Source: Motilimonas cestriensis (GTDB taxonomy: Bacteria > Pseudomonadota > Gammaproteobacteria > Enterobacterales > CBDFNC01). Taken from it: DNA of 64,000 bases. A model generated the notes under the pieces. It made no database searches, was not told the origin of the DNA, and saw only the letters and a program-made list of their open reading frames with translations. The stretch covers positions 221,274-285,273 of the forward strand of contig NZ_JAIMJA010000003.1 of assembly GCF_021295315.1 (NCBI RefSeq). The letters run 5' to 3'. The translations under genes and the position numbers were made by a program. Below are positions 35,675 through 44,491 of this stretch, piece after piece. Every line of letters starts with the position of its first letter. The first letter of the stretch is position 1.

Positions 35675-38059
35675 ATGACGGATATTGTAAGTACAAGTAC
35701 TCAACCTGAGCTAATGGCTCAGCTCCAGCATAAGTACGGTCAGAATATCGTGTTTTACTTGGATCAAAAGGGTGGCGTGGTTTATTTAAATGCAACAGCC
35801 AAGCAACAGTTGGGTGAAGCGAGGTCGGTGGTTGAGTTTTTACCGCATTTTAAATCGAGCATTGAGTGGGTGAGTTTTTGGAATCAGGTGCGCTCTAAGG
35901 GGTTACTTGATATTTGCCATGAAATGCGGTTACGTGACGGCACTAGTCACTTACAAATTCACTGTCGCTTTGTTGATGAAACTAATGGCTTATTCTGTGA
36001 GGCGAACACTGTCCCTATTGCTAGCCAAGAATTAGCCGAGTTGAGCTTATATAAGCGTATTGTGGCTTCTTCTACGGATTTGGTGGCCTATGTTAATCAA
36101 GGTTTAATACTTGAGCTAGTTAACCCAAGCTTTGCTCGTTTTTTTGGTTTAGCTGATTACGATCAAAGTCTGCCAGTTGCTGAAGTGTTTGATTTTCAAG
36201 TTTTTGACGACCATATTCTGCCGCGCTTACAGCTATGCTTAAAAGGCTCTATTTGCACGCATCAATTTTGGGTGTCGAGTTTAAAAGGTCGACGTTGTTT
36301 AGAGATTAACTACACTCCGTTTACTTTATCTTCGGGGCAAATTTGTGGTGTGGTGTTAGATGCGCGAGATATTACCGAGCGTGTGTTGGCTGAGCAAGCG
36401 CGAGCGCTGGCGAGTAAAGTGTTCGACAATGCAGCGGAAGCGATTTTAATAGAAGACAGCAAGCAAAGGATTGTATCGGTCAATCAAGCATTTTGCCAAA
36501 TTACTGGGTATCAACGTAATGAAGTGGTGGGGCGTACTGGGTTACTACTGAGTTCACCGAAAAACGATCCTGTGGTGCTGCGCAAAATGTGGCGTGAGCT
36601 GAATCGAGATGGCGTTTGGCGCGGCGAAATATGGGGGCAACGTAAGGATGGTAGTGAATTTCCCGGCTGGTTATCTATTGCGGCGATCCGCGATGGTGAG
36701 CGCGATAGGGTGACAAAATATGTGTCACTGTTTTCCGATTTAACTCATAAAAAGCGCAGTGAAGAGCGTATTTGGCGCCAAGCCAACTTTGATTCTTTAA
36801 CCGGTATTGCGAATCGCCAACGGTTTGAAGTGAGCCTTGAGAAGGCGATGGCCAACCAGCAAACGGGAGTATTACTGTTTTTAGAGTTTGATACGTTTAA
36901 GGCAACTAACGACCGTTATGGCCATTCTGTGGGCGACCAGTTGCTGCAAGATATTGCGCTGCGTTTATTAGCCTGTGTACAACCTAATGATACGTGCGCT
37001 CGTTTTGGTGGGGCAGAATTTGCGATTTTATTATCGGCGCCGGAAAGTATTTCTCAGCAAACCAAAATTTGTCTTGATCTCCTTGAGCGATTATCAGAAG
37101 TGTTTGTAGTCGATAATAAAAATCTGTTTTTAAGCTGTCATATTGGCATTGCTCAAGCTCATGCTGATGCTCTGACTGCCAGCGAGTTGGTCGATAAGGC
37201 TTACATGGCCATGAATCAAGCCAAGGTACAGAAGCATTCTCGCTTTCTTCGTTACAGCGCCGAGCTTGAACTTAATACTCAGCTTAAATTGAATTTTGAA
37301 AACGAATTACGCCGTGGTTTAAAGCAGCAAGAGTTTGAGCTGGCGTTTCAGCCGATTTTATCAATGCGACCACAAAATATCATTGCTACCGAAGTGTTGC
37401 TGCGCTGGCGTCACCCAGAAAAAGGTATCATGAATGCCATTGATTTTCTTGCCGCGGTAGAGGATGCTGATATGTTGCATCCGCTCAATGAATGGATGTG
37501 TCAGCAAGCGATGGCGCAATACCAACAATGGCAACAAGAAGGACGCAAGCTTGGTCGTTTAGCTTTGAATATTGCGCATTTACAACTGCAAGACTTAGGC
37601 TTTTTCCATTTTTTACAATCGTTAATGACGGAGTATCAAGTCACTCCTGATCAGCTTATTCTTGAGGTAACCGAGCAGTTTATTGTTAATTCTAGTGATG
37701 AGGTCATTGCTCAGTTTAAGCGTTTGCAAGAGCAAGGGTTACTGCTGGCCCTTGATGACTTTGGTCGAGGTTATGCGTCTTTGTATTACCTCAAACAATT
37801 CCCGTTAAATATTATTAAATTAGAGCGGGTGTTTATTAAAGATATTGAGACTTCTGAGGTTGATTTGTTGCTCGCTGAAAGTAGCATTCAGTTGGCGAGT
37901 AAGCTTGGTTTAACTGTGGTTGCAGAAGGCGTTGAAACTCAGTCACATTATGATCTGTTAACGAATTTAGGTTGCGATTGGATGCAAGGTTATTTTGTTA
38001 GTGCGCCCCTGCCGTTAGTTGAGTTTGAGTCTTGGTTTACAGATTATCTGAACGCATAA
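35675..38059 (+). CDS. PAS-GGDEF-EAL protein with degenerate cyclase site
   Basis: This 794-residue cytoplasmic protein has a poorly defined N-terminal sensor, PAS-like domains at about residues 125-235 and 243-360 (FDNAAEAILIEDSKQRIVSVNQAF; ITGYQRNEVVGR), a GGDEF domain at about 365-530 and an EAL domain at about 540-790. The cyclase signature is GGAEF (445-449) and the first metal Asp of the D-x-D-x-F-K motif is Glu (LEFDTFKATND), so cyclase activity is unlikely. The EAL signature reads TEVLLRWRHP with other motifs kept (LALDDFGRGYASL, VAEGVETQ), so phosphodiesterase activity is plausible. AGGAA precedes the ATG. Confidence 0.88.
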   Translation: MTDIVSTSTQPELMAQLQHKYGQNIVFYLDQKGGVVYLNATAKQQLGEARSVVEFLPHFKSSIEWVSFWNQVRSKGLLDICHEMRLRDGTSHLQIHCRFVDETNGLFCEANTVPIASQELAELSLYKRIVASSTDLVAYVNQGLILELVNPSFARFFGLADYDQSLPVAEVFDFQVFDDHILPRLQLCLKGSICTHQFWVSSLKGRRCLEINYTPFTLSSGQICGVVLDARDITERVLAEQARALASKVFDNAAEAILIEDSKQRIVSVNQAFCQITGYQRNEVVGRTGLLLSSPKNDPVVLRKMWRELNRDGVWRGEIWGQRKDGSEFPGWLSIAAIRDGERDRVTKYVSLFSDLTHKKRSEERIWRQANFDSLTGIANRQRFEVSLEKAMANQQTGVLLFLEFDTFKATNDRYGHSVGDQLLQDIALRLLACVQPNDTCARFGGAEFAILLSAPESISQQTKICLDLLERLSEVFVVDNKNLFLSCHIGIAQAHADALTASELVDKAYMAMNQAKVQKHSRFLRYSAELELNTQLKLNFENELRRGLKQQEFELAFQPILSMRPQNIIATEVLLRWRHPEKGIMNAIDFLAAVEDADMLHPLNEWMCQQAMAQYQQWQQEGRKLGRLALNIAHLQLQDLGFFHFLQSLMTEYQVTPDQLILEVTEQFIVNSSDEVIAQFKRLQEQGLLLALDDFGRGYASLYYLKQFPLNIIKLERVFIKDIETSEVDLLLAESSIQLASKLGLTVVAEGVETQSHYDLLTNLGCDWMQGYFVSAPLPLVEFESWFTDYLNA

Positions 38060-38087
38060 AAAGCGGGGGGTGCGGCCTCCGCTTTAC
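38059..38087 (-). terminator. Possible terminator hairpin, better on the minus strand
   Basis: Arms AAAGCGG (38060-38066) and CCGCTTT (38079-38085) pair, extended by GG/CC. T follows only weakly on the plus strand. Read on the minus strand the hairpin ends in TTTTT. It lies between the GGDEF/EAL gene and the HDOD gene. Confidence 0.5.
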
Positions 38088-38110
38088 CATCATTGATGCG
38101 TGGTGCTACC

Positions 38111-38207
38111 TATATCAAGTTGCCTCAAAATGCTTGTTCAACGAGAATTTGTAGGCTGTTAGGCGCGACGCTGATTTGAGACATGGTTATTCTACGTTGA
38201 AAATCAG
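38111..38207 (+). repeat. Truncated copy of the dispersed MITE-like repeat
   Basis: This ~97-bp stretch matches the left part of the complete element at 49287-49549, e.g. TTTGTAGGCTGTTAGGCGCG and CTGATTTGAGACAT, with a few substitutions. It starts with TATATCAAGTTGCCTCAA, a decayed form of the terminal repeat, and ends after AAAATCAG. The right half is missing. Confidence 0.8.
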
Positions 38208-38224
38208 TATAGACAAAGGTAGCG

Positions 38225-39052
38225 TTAGTCGAGTAAATCGATCAGCGCTTTACTCTCTTCTAGCATGGCTTCTTTGGCATTCAAGATATTACTGAGAGAA
38301 AGATCTAAGCGGATCGCCAAGGCTTTATTGTACTGTTCGGAAATTTCTTCTTCGCTCCAATCTTGTTGCCAAGCATGGTTAAAAAAACTGGCCATGCAAA
38401 TGAAACCCGCATCTTCATTGAATGTTTCCGCGCTTAAAGGGGTTAGTTGATCTTCGATTGCATGAACAAAGCTATCGGAAAACTTCCAGCGCTTAGCAAG
38501 CTCTGCACCGACTTCTGCATAGTTAAACCCAAGCACTTGTGCTTCAGCTTCTTCTCGGCTCAAACCTTGTTCTATTTTGGCGGCGATGCGTTGTTCATCT
38601 TCTTCGGTGTCAGCAATTAAAATAATCAGCTCACCTAAGTTGTGTAACATGGCACAAGTGAACGCGGTATCAGGTGCGTGGCTGGTTTGTTTAGCAAGGG
38701 ATTTGCTGATACTAGCGACGCGAAAGGTATCAGCCCAAAATGCTTTTTGATCAAAATTATCAAAATGTTTAAACGAGGATGAGATACCAGAGGCCATCAC
38801 TAAGGTGCGCACGGTATTAAAGCCAAGCCGGATCACCGCATCTTCAATACTGCTGACATCTTTACCGCGACTGAAGTGGGCTGAGTTAACTAAGCGCAGC
38901 ACCTTTGCACTGATTACGGGGTCTAAGGCAATCTTATTGGCGACGCCAACAATATCGGCATCGTCATTATTAAACGTTTGTATTAACTCTTGCACCACTT
39001 TAGGAATGGTAGGTAATTTATCTAGCTTGCTAAATAGTGTTTGAATGTCCAT
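38225..39052 (-). CDS. HDOD domain protein
   Basis: This 275-residue single-domain HDOD protein has LPTIPKVVQEL near residue 12, ISAKVLRLVNSAHFS near 48, SSIEDAVIRLGFNTVRTLVMA near 65 and a helical FTCAMLHNLGELI segment near 131. HDOD proteins are non-catalytic relatives of HD hydrolases that act in signalling, often with c-di-GMP or kinase partners. A close paralogue lies at 41947-42774. The biological role cannot be read from sequence. Confidence 0.85.
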   Translation of the reverse strand: MDIQTLFSKLDKLPTIPKVVQELIQTFNNDDADIVGVANKIALDPVISAKVLRLVNSAHFSRGKDVSSIEDAVIRLGFNTVRTLVMASGISSSFKHFDNFDQKAFWADTFRVASISKSLAKQTSHAPDTAFTCAMLHNLGELIILIADTEEDEQRIAAKIEQGLSREEAEAQVLGFNYAEVGAELAKRWKFSDSFVHAIEDQLTPLSAETFNEDAGFICMASFFNHAWQQDWSEEEISEQYNKALAIRLDLSLSNILNAKEAMLEESKALIDLLD

Positions 39053-39210
39053 ATAAGCCTCTGAAAGACAATGAAGAAAACAGAATATAGTACATATTTA
39101 ACCCCGTTGGGGAATTTGCACAAAATTGGTGTTTTTATTGATGCTTTCAGTCGCTTTCTCGTTGGCTTTTGTGAGAATGCTCACAACTGGAATCTAATAA
39201 ATCTAAGACG

Positions 39211-40311
39211 CTAGCTCGCTTGTTTTTTGGGTTTAATCACAACATAAGATATCTGCTTTTGCTTACCGTATTTCACCATATTAGTAAGTTCTGATTGGCT
39301 AATGGGCACATAAGCAGAATTAATGATGTCGCGCTGTTGCTCGACATTGGGATCATGGAAGAAAAAATATTGTTCATTCATGCCGCTGAGCACGATCCAA
39401 TGAGGGCCTTTTTCGCCATTAAAACGATAAGTGCTGATAAGCATTAATACACAGTAGCCGGATTTAATCCATTGGCGCAGCTGGTTCAGCGTGGGCGACT
39501 GAGTTTGCGTTGCAATATTTAGCGTTGTTAAACGTTGGCTAAAGTCTTGATGAACTAACTCGATCACGGCTTTTTTATCACTATCACGCACGCTGTCTAT
39601 AAAGGGCACCGATGCCGATTGGCTAAATAGCTCAACACCGAAGCCGCGCTCATGGGCTGCCAGTGCTAAGCCTTGCGCGCTGCAACCGCCATGGCCACTG
39701 GTCATAAACACGGTGGTGGCTTCGCGCCAAATTTTTACTTCATCTAAGCGGTTTGGCTGATAGTTGTTATCTAAATAAGCAAAGCTCATTAATAAACAGG
39801 AGGGGCCGCAGGTAAACGGCAAGGTTTGTACATATAAGGGCATGGCTAGCACGCTGCTGGGGCCAGGCGGATCGAGCCGCTTATGCATGCGTACACCATC
39901 GGCCAAATCATCGTAATAGTGAACTAAGGTTTTGAGCACCTTATAGCCCATTTTATAATAAAGATTTTTTGCCGCTATATTGTCATTGCGCACCTCTAGG
40001 CGTAATGTGATAAAGCCTCGTGCAATGGCTTCTTGCTCGCATTGCTGCACCATTTTGTAAGCTAAGTTTTGCCCCCTATAAGCGCTGGCGACAGCGACAG
40101 AATAAAGTCGGGCTAGCTGGGTGCCGCGGTTAAACAGCACTAAGCTATAGCCGGCGATTTGCTGCCTGACTTCGACGACCAACAGGTAAGCTAATGGCGA
40201 GGTAATAAAGCGTTTCATTTGACGAGCACTTATGCGATCGCCAGGAAATACCGCTAACTCTAGTTGGTTAAGTGATGCTAAATCAGTAGGAGTAGCTGCG
40301 CGCAGTAGCAT
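39211..40311 (-). CDS. GNAT acetyltransferase fused to C39-like peptidase
   Basis: This 366-residue fusion has a RimI-like GNAT domain at residues 1-145. Its acetyl-CoA loop is YRGQNLAYKM near 78, and LEVRNDNIAAKNLYYKMGY near 105 is typical. Residues ~155-360 form a papain-like domain of the C39 type: the presumed nucleophile Cys168 is in TCGPSCL, with His304 in PHWIVLSG and Asp320 in FHDPN. It is divergently transcribed, with a 75-bp gap, from a RimK-like ATP-grasp gene. Such pairs have been proposed (Aravind and colleagues' comparative work on amidoligases) to make or process peptide-type conjugates. No substrate is known to me. Confidence 0.85.
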   Translation of the reverse strand: MLLRAATPTDLASLNQLELAVFPGDRISARQMKRFITSPLAYLLVVEVRQQIAGYSLVLFNRGTQLARLYSVAVASAYRGQNLAYKMVQQCEQEAIARGFITLRLEVRNDNIAAKNLYYKMGYKVLKTLVHYYDDLADGVRMHKRLDPPGPSSVLAMPLYVQTLPFTCGPSCLLMSFAYLDNNYQPNRLDEVKIWREATTVFMTSGHGGCSAQGLALAAHERGFGVELFSQSASVPFIDSVRDSDKKAVIELVHQDFSQRLTTLNIATQTQSPTLNQLRQWIKSGYCVLMLISTYRFNGEKGPHWIVLSGMNEQYFFFHDPNVEQQRDIINSAYVPISQSELTNMVKYGKQKQISYVVIKPKKQAS

Positions 40312-40386
40312 GGTGAGTCTCGAGGATGAGCAACAATATGTTTAGCTATTTAATCCTTTACCCTGACAAGAGGCAATCACTTTTTT

Positions 40387-41838
40387 ATGGCGCGTTTTTT
40401 AATTGTAACTGATGAAGCAGGCGATTGGCGTCCTTACCTACCCAGTGAAAATATGGTGTTGGTAAACGACTATTTAGATATGGGAGCGTATTCCGATAAT
40501 GGCGCGACGCAAGTAATCAATTTATGTCGCAGTTATGACTACTTGAGTAGTGGTTATTATTGTTCCTTGATGGCAGAAGCGCGTGGTCACCGAGTCTTAC
40601 CAAGGGTAATGACGATCAACGATCTTTCTCAGGACCGATTCTTTAGCTTACCGCAAACGGGCTTAGATAAGTTGCCCGCTGATACTGACGTGTTAGCGTT
40701 TAAAATCTACTTCGGTCACTGTGATATCCCCGCTCTGGAAAAAATGTGTCGCAAAATTTTTGAGCGCTTTACGGTGCCAGTGTTGGACATGAAATTGCAA
40801 AAAGTCGCGGGTAAGTGGCAAATCGAAAAAGTGGAGCCTTTTGCCTATCAAGATCTTAGCGACAGTGAGCAAGATTCTTTTGCTCAATACTTAGAGGTGT
40901 TTTCGCAAAAAGTGTGGCGTATGCCGAAGCCTTCTAAGCGCTATCGCTATGAAATGGCGATGTTGGTGGATGAGCAAGAAAAAATGCCGCCATCCGATAA
41001 AGGCGCGTTAAAACGTTTTGTTAAAGCGGCTAACCGAATTGGGATGGATCTAAAGTTAATTGGTCCCAATGATATGGCTACCTTGGGTGAATATGATGGC
41101 TTGTTTATTCGCTCGACTACCAACATCAGTAATTTTACTTATCGTTTTGCCAAAGCGGCGGAAAAGATGGGCTTGGTAGTAATGGATGATACCGAATCTA
41201 TTATGAAGTGCACCAATAAGGTGTTTCTCACTGAGCTACTCAACCATAATAAAGTGCCGATGCCAAAAAGCATGATAGTGAAAGCTTCTGACCCTGATTG
41301 GGCCGATAACCTGATTGCGACGATTGGACTACCGGTGGTGCTTAAAGTACCGGATGGCGCGTTCTCATTGGGCGTGGTGAAGGTAAAAACTCGCGAGTCG
41401 TTACTTGAGCAAGCCGAGATTACTTTTGGTCATAGTGCGCTGATTTTAGCGCAAGAGTTTTTGCCAACCGACTTTGACTGGCGCATTGGTATTTTAAATC
41501 GTCAGCCAATTTTTGCTTGTCGTTACTACATGAGTCGCGGCCACTGGCAAATTTATCAACATCATCAAAGCGGCCGCGTTAGCAGTGGCAGTTTTGATAC
41601 CTTAGATTTAAAAACGGTGCCTAAGTCGGTAGTGGATGCGGCATTGAAAGCAGCTAACCTTATTGGTGATGGCTTTTATGGCGTTGATCTCAAAGAGATA
41701 GATGGCAAAGCTTGTATTATTGAAGTGAATGATAATCCAAGTGTTGATCACGGCGTGGAAGATTTATTCTTAGGTGATTTACTCTATGACCGGATCATGA
41801 CTGAGTTTTTAAGACGTATCCAGTTGCGCGGCTTTTAA
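40387..41838 (+). CDS. RimK-like ATP-grasp ligase with N-terminal RLAN domain
   Basis: This 483-residue protein has an N-terminal RLAN-type domain at about residues 1-150 (DEAGDWRPYLPSENMVLVNDYL at the start; LCRSYDYLSSGYYCSLMAEARGH near 45). A C-terminal ATP-grasp domain at about 195-480 has DTESIMKCTNKVFLTELL near 270, VLKVPDGAFSLGVVKV near 318 for ATP binding, and the metal ligands in GVDLKEIDGKACIIEVNDNPS near 435. ATP-grasp ligases of this type add amino acids to carboxylates. The divergent neighbour is a GNAT/C39 peptidase fusion, so the two probably act together. A terminator follows. Confidence 0.87.
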   Translation: MARFLIVTDEAGDWRPYLPSENMVLVNDYLDMGAYSDNGATQVINLCRSYDYLSSGYYCSLMAEARGHRVLPRVMTINDLSQDRFFSLPQTGLDKLPADTDVLAFKIYFGHCDIPALEKMCRKIFERFTVPVLDMKLQKVAGKWQIEKVEPFAYQDLSDSEQDSFAQYLEVFSQKVWRMPKPSKRYRYEMAMLVDEQEKMPPSDKGALKRFVKAANRIGMDLKLIGPNDMATLGEYDGLFIRSTTNISNFTYRFAKAAEKMGLVVMDDTESIMKCTNKVFLTELLNHNKVPMPKSMIVKASDPDWADNLIATIGLPVVLKVPDGAFSLGVVKVKTRESLLEQAEITFGHSALILAQEFLPTDFDWRIGILNRQPIFACRYYMSRGHWQIYQHHQSGRVSSGSFDTLDLKTVPKSVVDAALKAANLIGDGFYGVDLKEIDGKACIIEVNDNPSVDHGVEDLFLGDLLYDRIMTEFLRRIQLRGF

Positions 41839-41846
41839 TTTCATAG

Positions 41847-41881
41847 CGCCAGTTGTTAACCTTGTTGTTAACTGGCGTTTT
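41847..41881 (+). terminator. Rho-independent terminator after ATP-grasp gene
   Basis: Arms CGCCAGTT (41847-41854) and AACTGGCG (41870-41877) are separated by a 15-nt loop, which can fold further through GTTAAC/GTTAAC. TTTT follows. Confidence 0.7.
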
Positions 41882-41946
41882 CATCCTTGAAAACGTCGCT
41901 TTGTAAAAACAAACTGTGTCGTTAATCGGAATATAAATTGAGGGCT

Positions 41947-42774
41947 CTAGTGACCGAGTGACATCGCCAATTCATTGCCTTGATGCTGCAATTCATCAAG
42001 TTGTGACGCGAGCGACTCTGGGTTGATGTTTAAATGCTCTGCTAGGGCTTTCGGGAAACGGCCAATAATCGCGGCAGCGGGCACGCCAGCATTCCAAGCA
42101 AAGTTTACAAATACCGATAATCGAATCAAGATGGCTTCGGCGGATACCTCTTCGAATGATAGGGGATCCAGCTGTTGTTCAATTGCATTGATGAAGGTTG
42201 CCGAGAAATTCCAACGTCTTGCTAATTCAACACCCACTTGGCTGTAATCAAATCCGAGTACTTCGCGCTCAGCTTCAATGCGGCTGGCACCTTGGTTCAT
42301 TGACATGGTTACGAGTGCCATTTCCTCTGGCAAACTTGATTGCAGTAGTATCTCTCCAATATTGTGCATCATGGCGCAGGTAAACGCTGTTTCAGGCTCA
42401 ACAGTGGTGTGTTTGGCTAGTGCTTTAGCGATGGTGGCGACGCGAAAGGTGTCGGACCAAAATTTATTTTTGTCAAAGCCTGGCGTTGCTGGGAAGGCAC
42501 TACTGATGCCAGATGCGATAACGATGCTACGCATGGTGTTAAAGCCCAAGCGGATCACGGCTTGCTCTATTGATGTCACTTCTTTACCGCGGCGATAGGC
42601 TACTGAGTTAGCCATTTTTATTACTTTTGCACTTAAAGATTGGTCCATCGCTATTTTTTTAGCGAGTACATCGATACGCGCATTATCGTCACCAAAGCTC
42701 TCCATTAGTTCGGCCAATAGCGCGGGCACGACTGGGAGTTGTTTTAGTTTGGAAAATACTTCATTTAATTGCAT
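41947..42774 (-). CDS. HDOD domain protein (paralogue of the 38225 gene)
   Basis: The ATG at 42774 is chosen because AGGA lies 9 bp upstream and the product (276 residues, MQLNEVFSKLKQLPVVPALL) then matches its paralogue in length. An in-frame ATG 45 bp upstream lacks such a site. Shared motifs include LPVVPALLAEL near 12, LSAKVIKMANSVAYRRGKEVTSIEQAVIRLGFNTMRSIVIASGISSAF and FTCAMMHNIGEI. It is a single HDOD domain with no enzymatic centre. The two copies flank the GNAT/ATP-grasp pair, in the same orientation. Confidence 0.85.
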   Translation of the reverse strand: MQLNEVFSKLKQLPVVPALLAELMESFGDDNARIDVLAKKIAMDQSLSAKVIKMANSVAYRRGKEVTSIEQAVIRLGFNTMRSIVIASGISSAFPATPGFDKNKFWSDTFRVATIAKALAKHTTVEPETAFTCAMMHNIGEILLQSSLPEEMALVTMSMNQGASRIEAEREVLGFDYSQVGVELARRWNFSATFINAIEQQLDPLSFEEVSAEAILIRLSVFVNFAWNAGVPAAAIIGRFPKALAEHLNINPESLASQLDELQHQGNELAMSLGH

Positions 42775-42899
42775 TGCGCGAATTCCTGCTTGGAAAATAA
42801 TAATACCAATTAGAATCATAGCAGCATGCTATTGCCCGCGACTATGTTTGCAAGCTTGATCTGTTTCACTAATTCCGCATAATGTGCGTTTAACAGCAT

Positions 42900-42926
42900 A
42901 AATAAATCGCTATTATCGATTTATTT
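42900..42926. repeat. Perfect 10-bp inverted repeat
   Basis: Arms AAATAAATCG and CGATTTATTT flank a 7-nt CTATTAT. It lies in the region between the minus-strand HDOD gene and the plus-strand genes at 43 kb. It could be an operator or a hairpin; no known factor fits with certainty. The rest of 42775-43031 shows nothing else I can name. Confidence 0.5.
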
Positions 42927-43031
42927 ATCACTAAGCTGGAAAGTTACCCATAAATTAGACTATTCTTAACGCGTTTGACGACAGGAGTCTTTACCAAGGC
43001 ATGGTTGCCGTTCTCTATAGCTGGAGTGACC

Positions 43032-43115
43032 ATGATGCTATTTACTCTTTATTCTCAGTGCTTCCCATCTGGTAAGTTTGCTTCAATACAGTTTGGAGCT
43101 GTACATGAAGCCTGA
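43032..43115 (+). CDS. Possible 27-codon leader ORF
   Basis: ATGATG at 43032 is preceded by GGAGTG at a good distance. The frame encodes 27 residues (MMLFTLYSQCFPSGK...) and ends with TGA 10 bp inside the next gene, whose ATG lies within it. That arrangement allows translational coupling. No family is recognised, and chance is not excluded. Confidence 0.3.
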   Translation: MMLFTLYSQCFPSGKFASIQFGAVHEA

Positions 43116-43425
43116 TCAAGCTCGCGCCATCATAGCTATTGCAGACAAAATCCGACATCAATCTAGCCCTAATTTTGATCCTCAGTCTGCTCAATTAATA
43201 CAGCATCTTTTTTCCCATAAATCTGACGTGATATACCAATTAGTGCAATTTTCTTTACAGCAACAGCAAGACTTACTGCATCTAAAGAGTGTGAATAATG
43301 AACTACAGCGGCAATTGCAGCAGCTTGAAGACGTAAAGCAAGAGCGGAATTGGTTTCGCTGGTTAGAAAAAAGTAGTCCAAATAGCGCTCAAGTTTCAGT
43401 AGTAAAAAAAGACCAAGTAAGATAA
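43105..43425 (+). CDS. Small hypothetical coiled-coil protein
   Basis: ATG at 43105 follows GGAG 7 bp upstream, giving a 106-residue product. It is helical and Gln-rich: residues ~50-90 (QQQQDLLHLKSVNNELQRQLQQLEDVKQE) form a likely coiled coil and the C-terminal tail is basic. There is no signal peptide or membrane span. I do not recognise the family. The next gene starts 75 bp downstream in the same direction. Confidence 0.6.
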   Translation: MKPDQARAIIAIADKIRHQSSPNFDPQSAQLIQHLFSHKSDVIYQLVQFSLQQQQDLLHLKSVNNELQRQLQQLEDVKQERNWFRWLEKSSPNSAQVSVVKKDQVR

Positions 43426-43500
43426 AGGAGAAATATAAACATTTACGCTATATTGGCTGAGTAATTGGCTTAGCGACAAGTAATAAAACAAGGAGTTAGG

Positions 43501-44421
43501 GTGCAAGGATACGATGTCATTGGCGATGTTCACGGCCGCGCTAAGCAGTTAGTCGCATTGCTGCAACAGCTCGGCTATGAAATCCAGGGCGAAGCTTATT
43601 GCCACTCTTCACGCCAAGCTATTTTTATTGGTGATATTATCGATTATGGCCCCGAGCAGCGAGCAACCTTAGCGATTGTAAAAAATATGGTTAAGGCGGG
43701 TAGTGCCCAAGTTATTTTGGGTAATCACGAATTTAATGCGGTAGCCTTTGCTACCCCTGATCCAGAGGACTCCAAGCGTTTTCTACGCCCCCATACCAGT
43801 AAAAACCGGGTGCAACATAAGGCTTTTTTAGCTGAGTATGCTAATGATCCTATCGCTTATAAAGAGGCCATTAGTTGGCTTAAAACCTTGCCTTTATTTC
43901 TTGAAATTGATGGTGCCGCCTTTATTCATGCGGCATGGTCTAATGATTTGGTTACGCAGATAAAGCCCGAGTTGAATACTGATAACAGCCTACCAGATAG
44001 TTTGTATGTGAACGCAGCGAAACGTGGCAGCTGGCAATACCAAGTAGTGGAACAATTACTAAAAGGGCCTGAAATAACCTTACCACAGGGCCATTATTTT
44101 AATGATAAACATGGCCATCAGCGCAATGATATTCGTGCCCGCTGGTGGCTGCAAGCGCCGCTCAGTTACCGCGACCTAGCGATTGTGCCTGAAGGAGAGG
44201 AAACAAAGATACCGACATTGCCCATTGCTCAGTCGCTCAATAACTTTGCAGTCTCACGCCTGGTGTTTATCGGTCATTATTGGTTAAGAGGTACGCCCAA
44301 GCCACAATCGCAGCTGGTCGTTTGTACTGACTATAGTGGCGATGCCAAGTTAACCGCTTATCGCTGGTCATTTGAATCTGAAGCTGATCCGATGAATTTT
44401 GTGCAGGTCAGTGAATGCTAA
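43501..44421 (+). CDS. Calcineurin-like metallophosphoesterase
   Basis: The start is GTG with AAGGAG about 9 bp upstream. The 306-residue protein shows the metal-site motifs in order: GDVHG (residues 8-12), GDIIDYGPE near 44 and GNHEFNA near 76, followed by a His in FIHAAW near 142 and FIGHYWL near 258. These match Ser/Thr phosphatase/ApaH-like phosphoesterases. The substrate (protein phosphate, dinucleotide polyphosphate or other) cannot be decided here. Confidence 0.85.
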   Translation: MQGYDVIGDVHGRAKQLVALLQQLGYEIQGEAYCHSSRQAIFIGDIIDYGPEQRATLAIVKNMVKAGSAQVILGNHEFNAVAFATPDPEDSKRFLRPHTSKNRVQHKAFLAEYANDPIAYKEAISWLKTLPLFLEIDGAAFIHAAWSNDLVTQIKPELNTDNSLPDSLYVNAAKRGSWQYQVVEQLLKGPEITLPQGHYFNDKHGHQRNDIRARWWLQAPLSYRDLAIVPEGEETKIPTLPIAQSLNNFAVSRLVFIGHYWLRGTPKPQSQLVVCTDYSGDAKLTAYRWSFESEADPMNFVQVSEC

Positions 44422-44491
44422 GTCAGCTCGGCTTCAGCCGGTAGTTATTGCGATGACTTTGAGTTAAGGCTAAATAGCTTAAATTGCAGAT

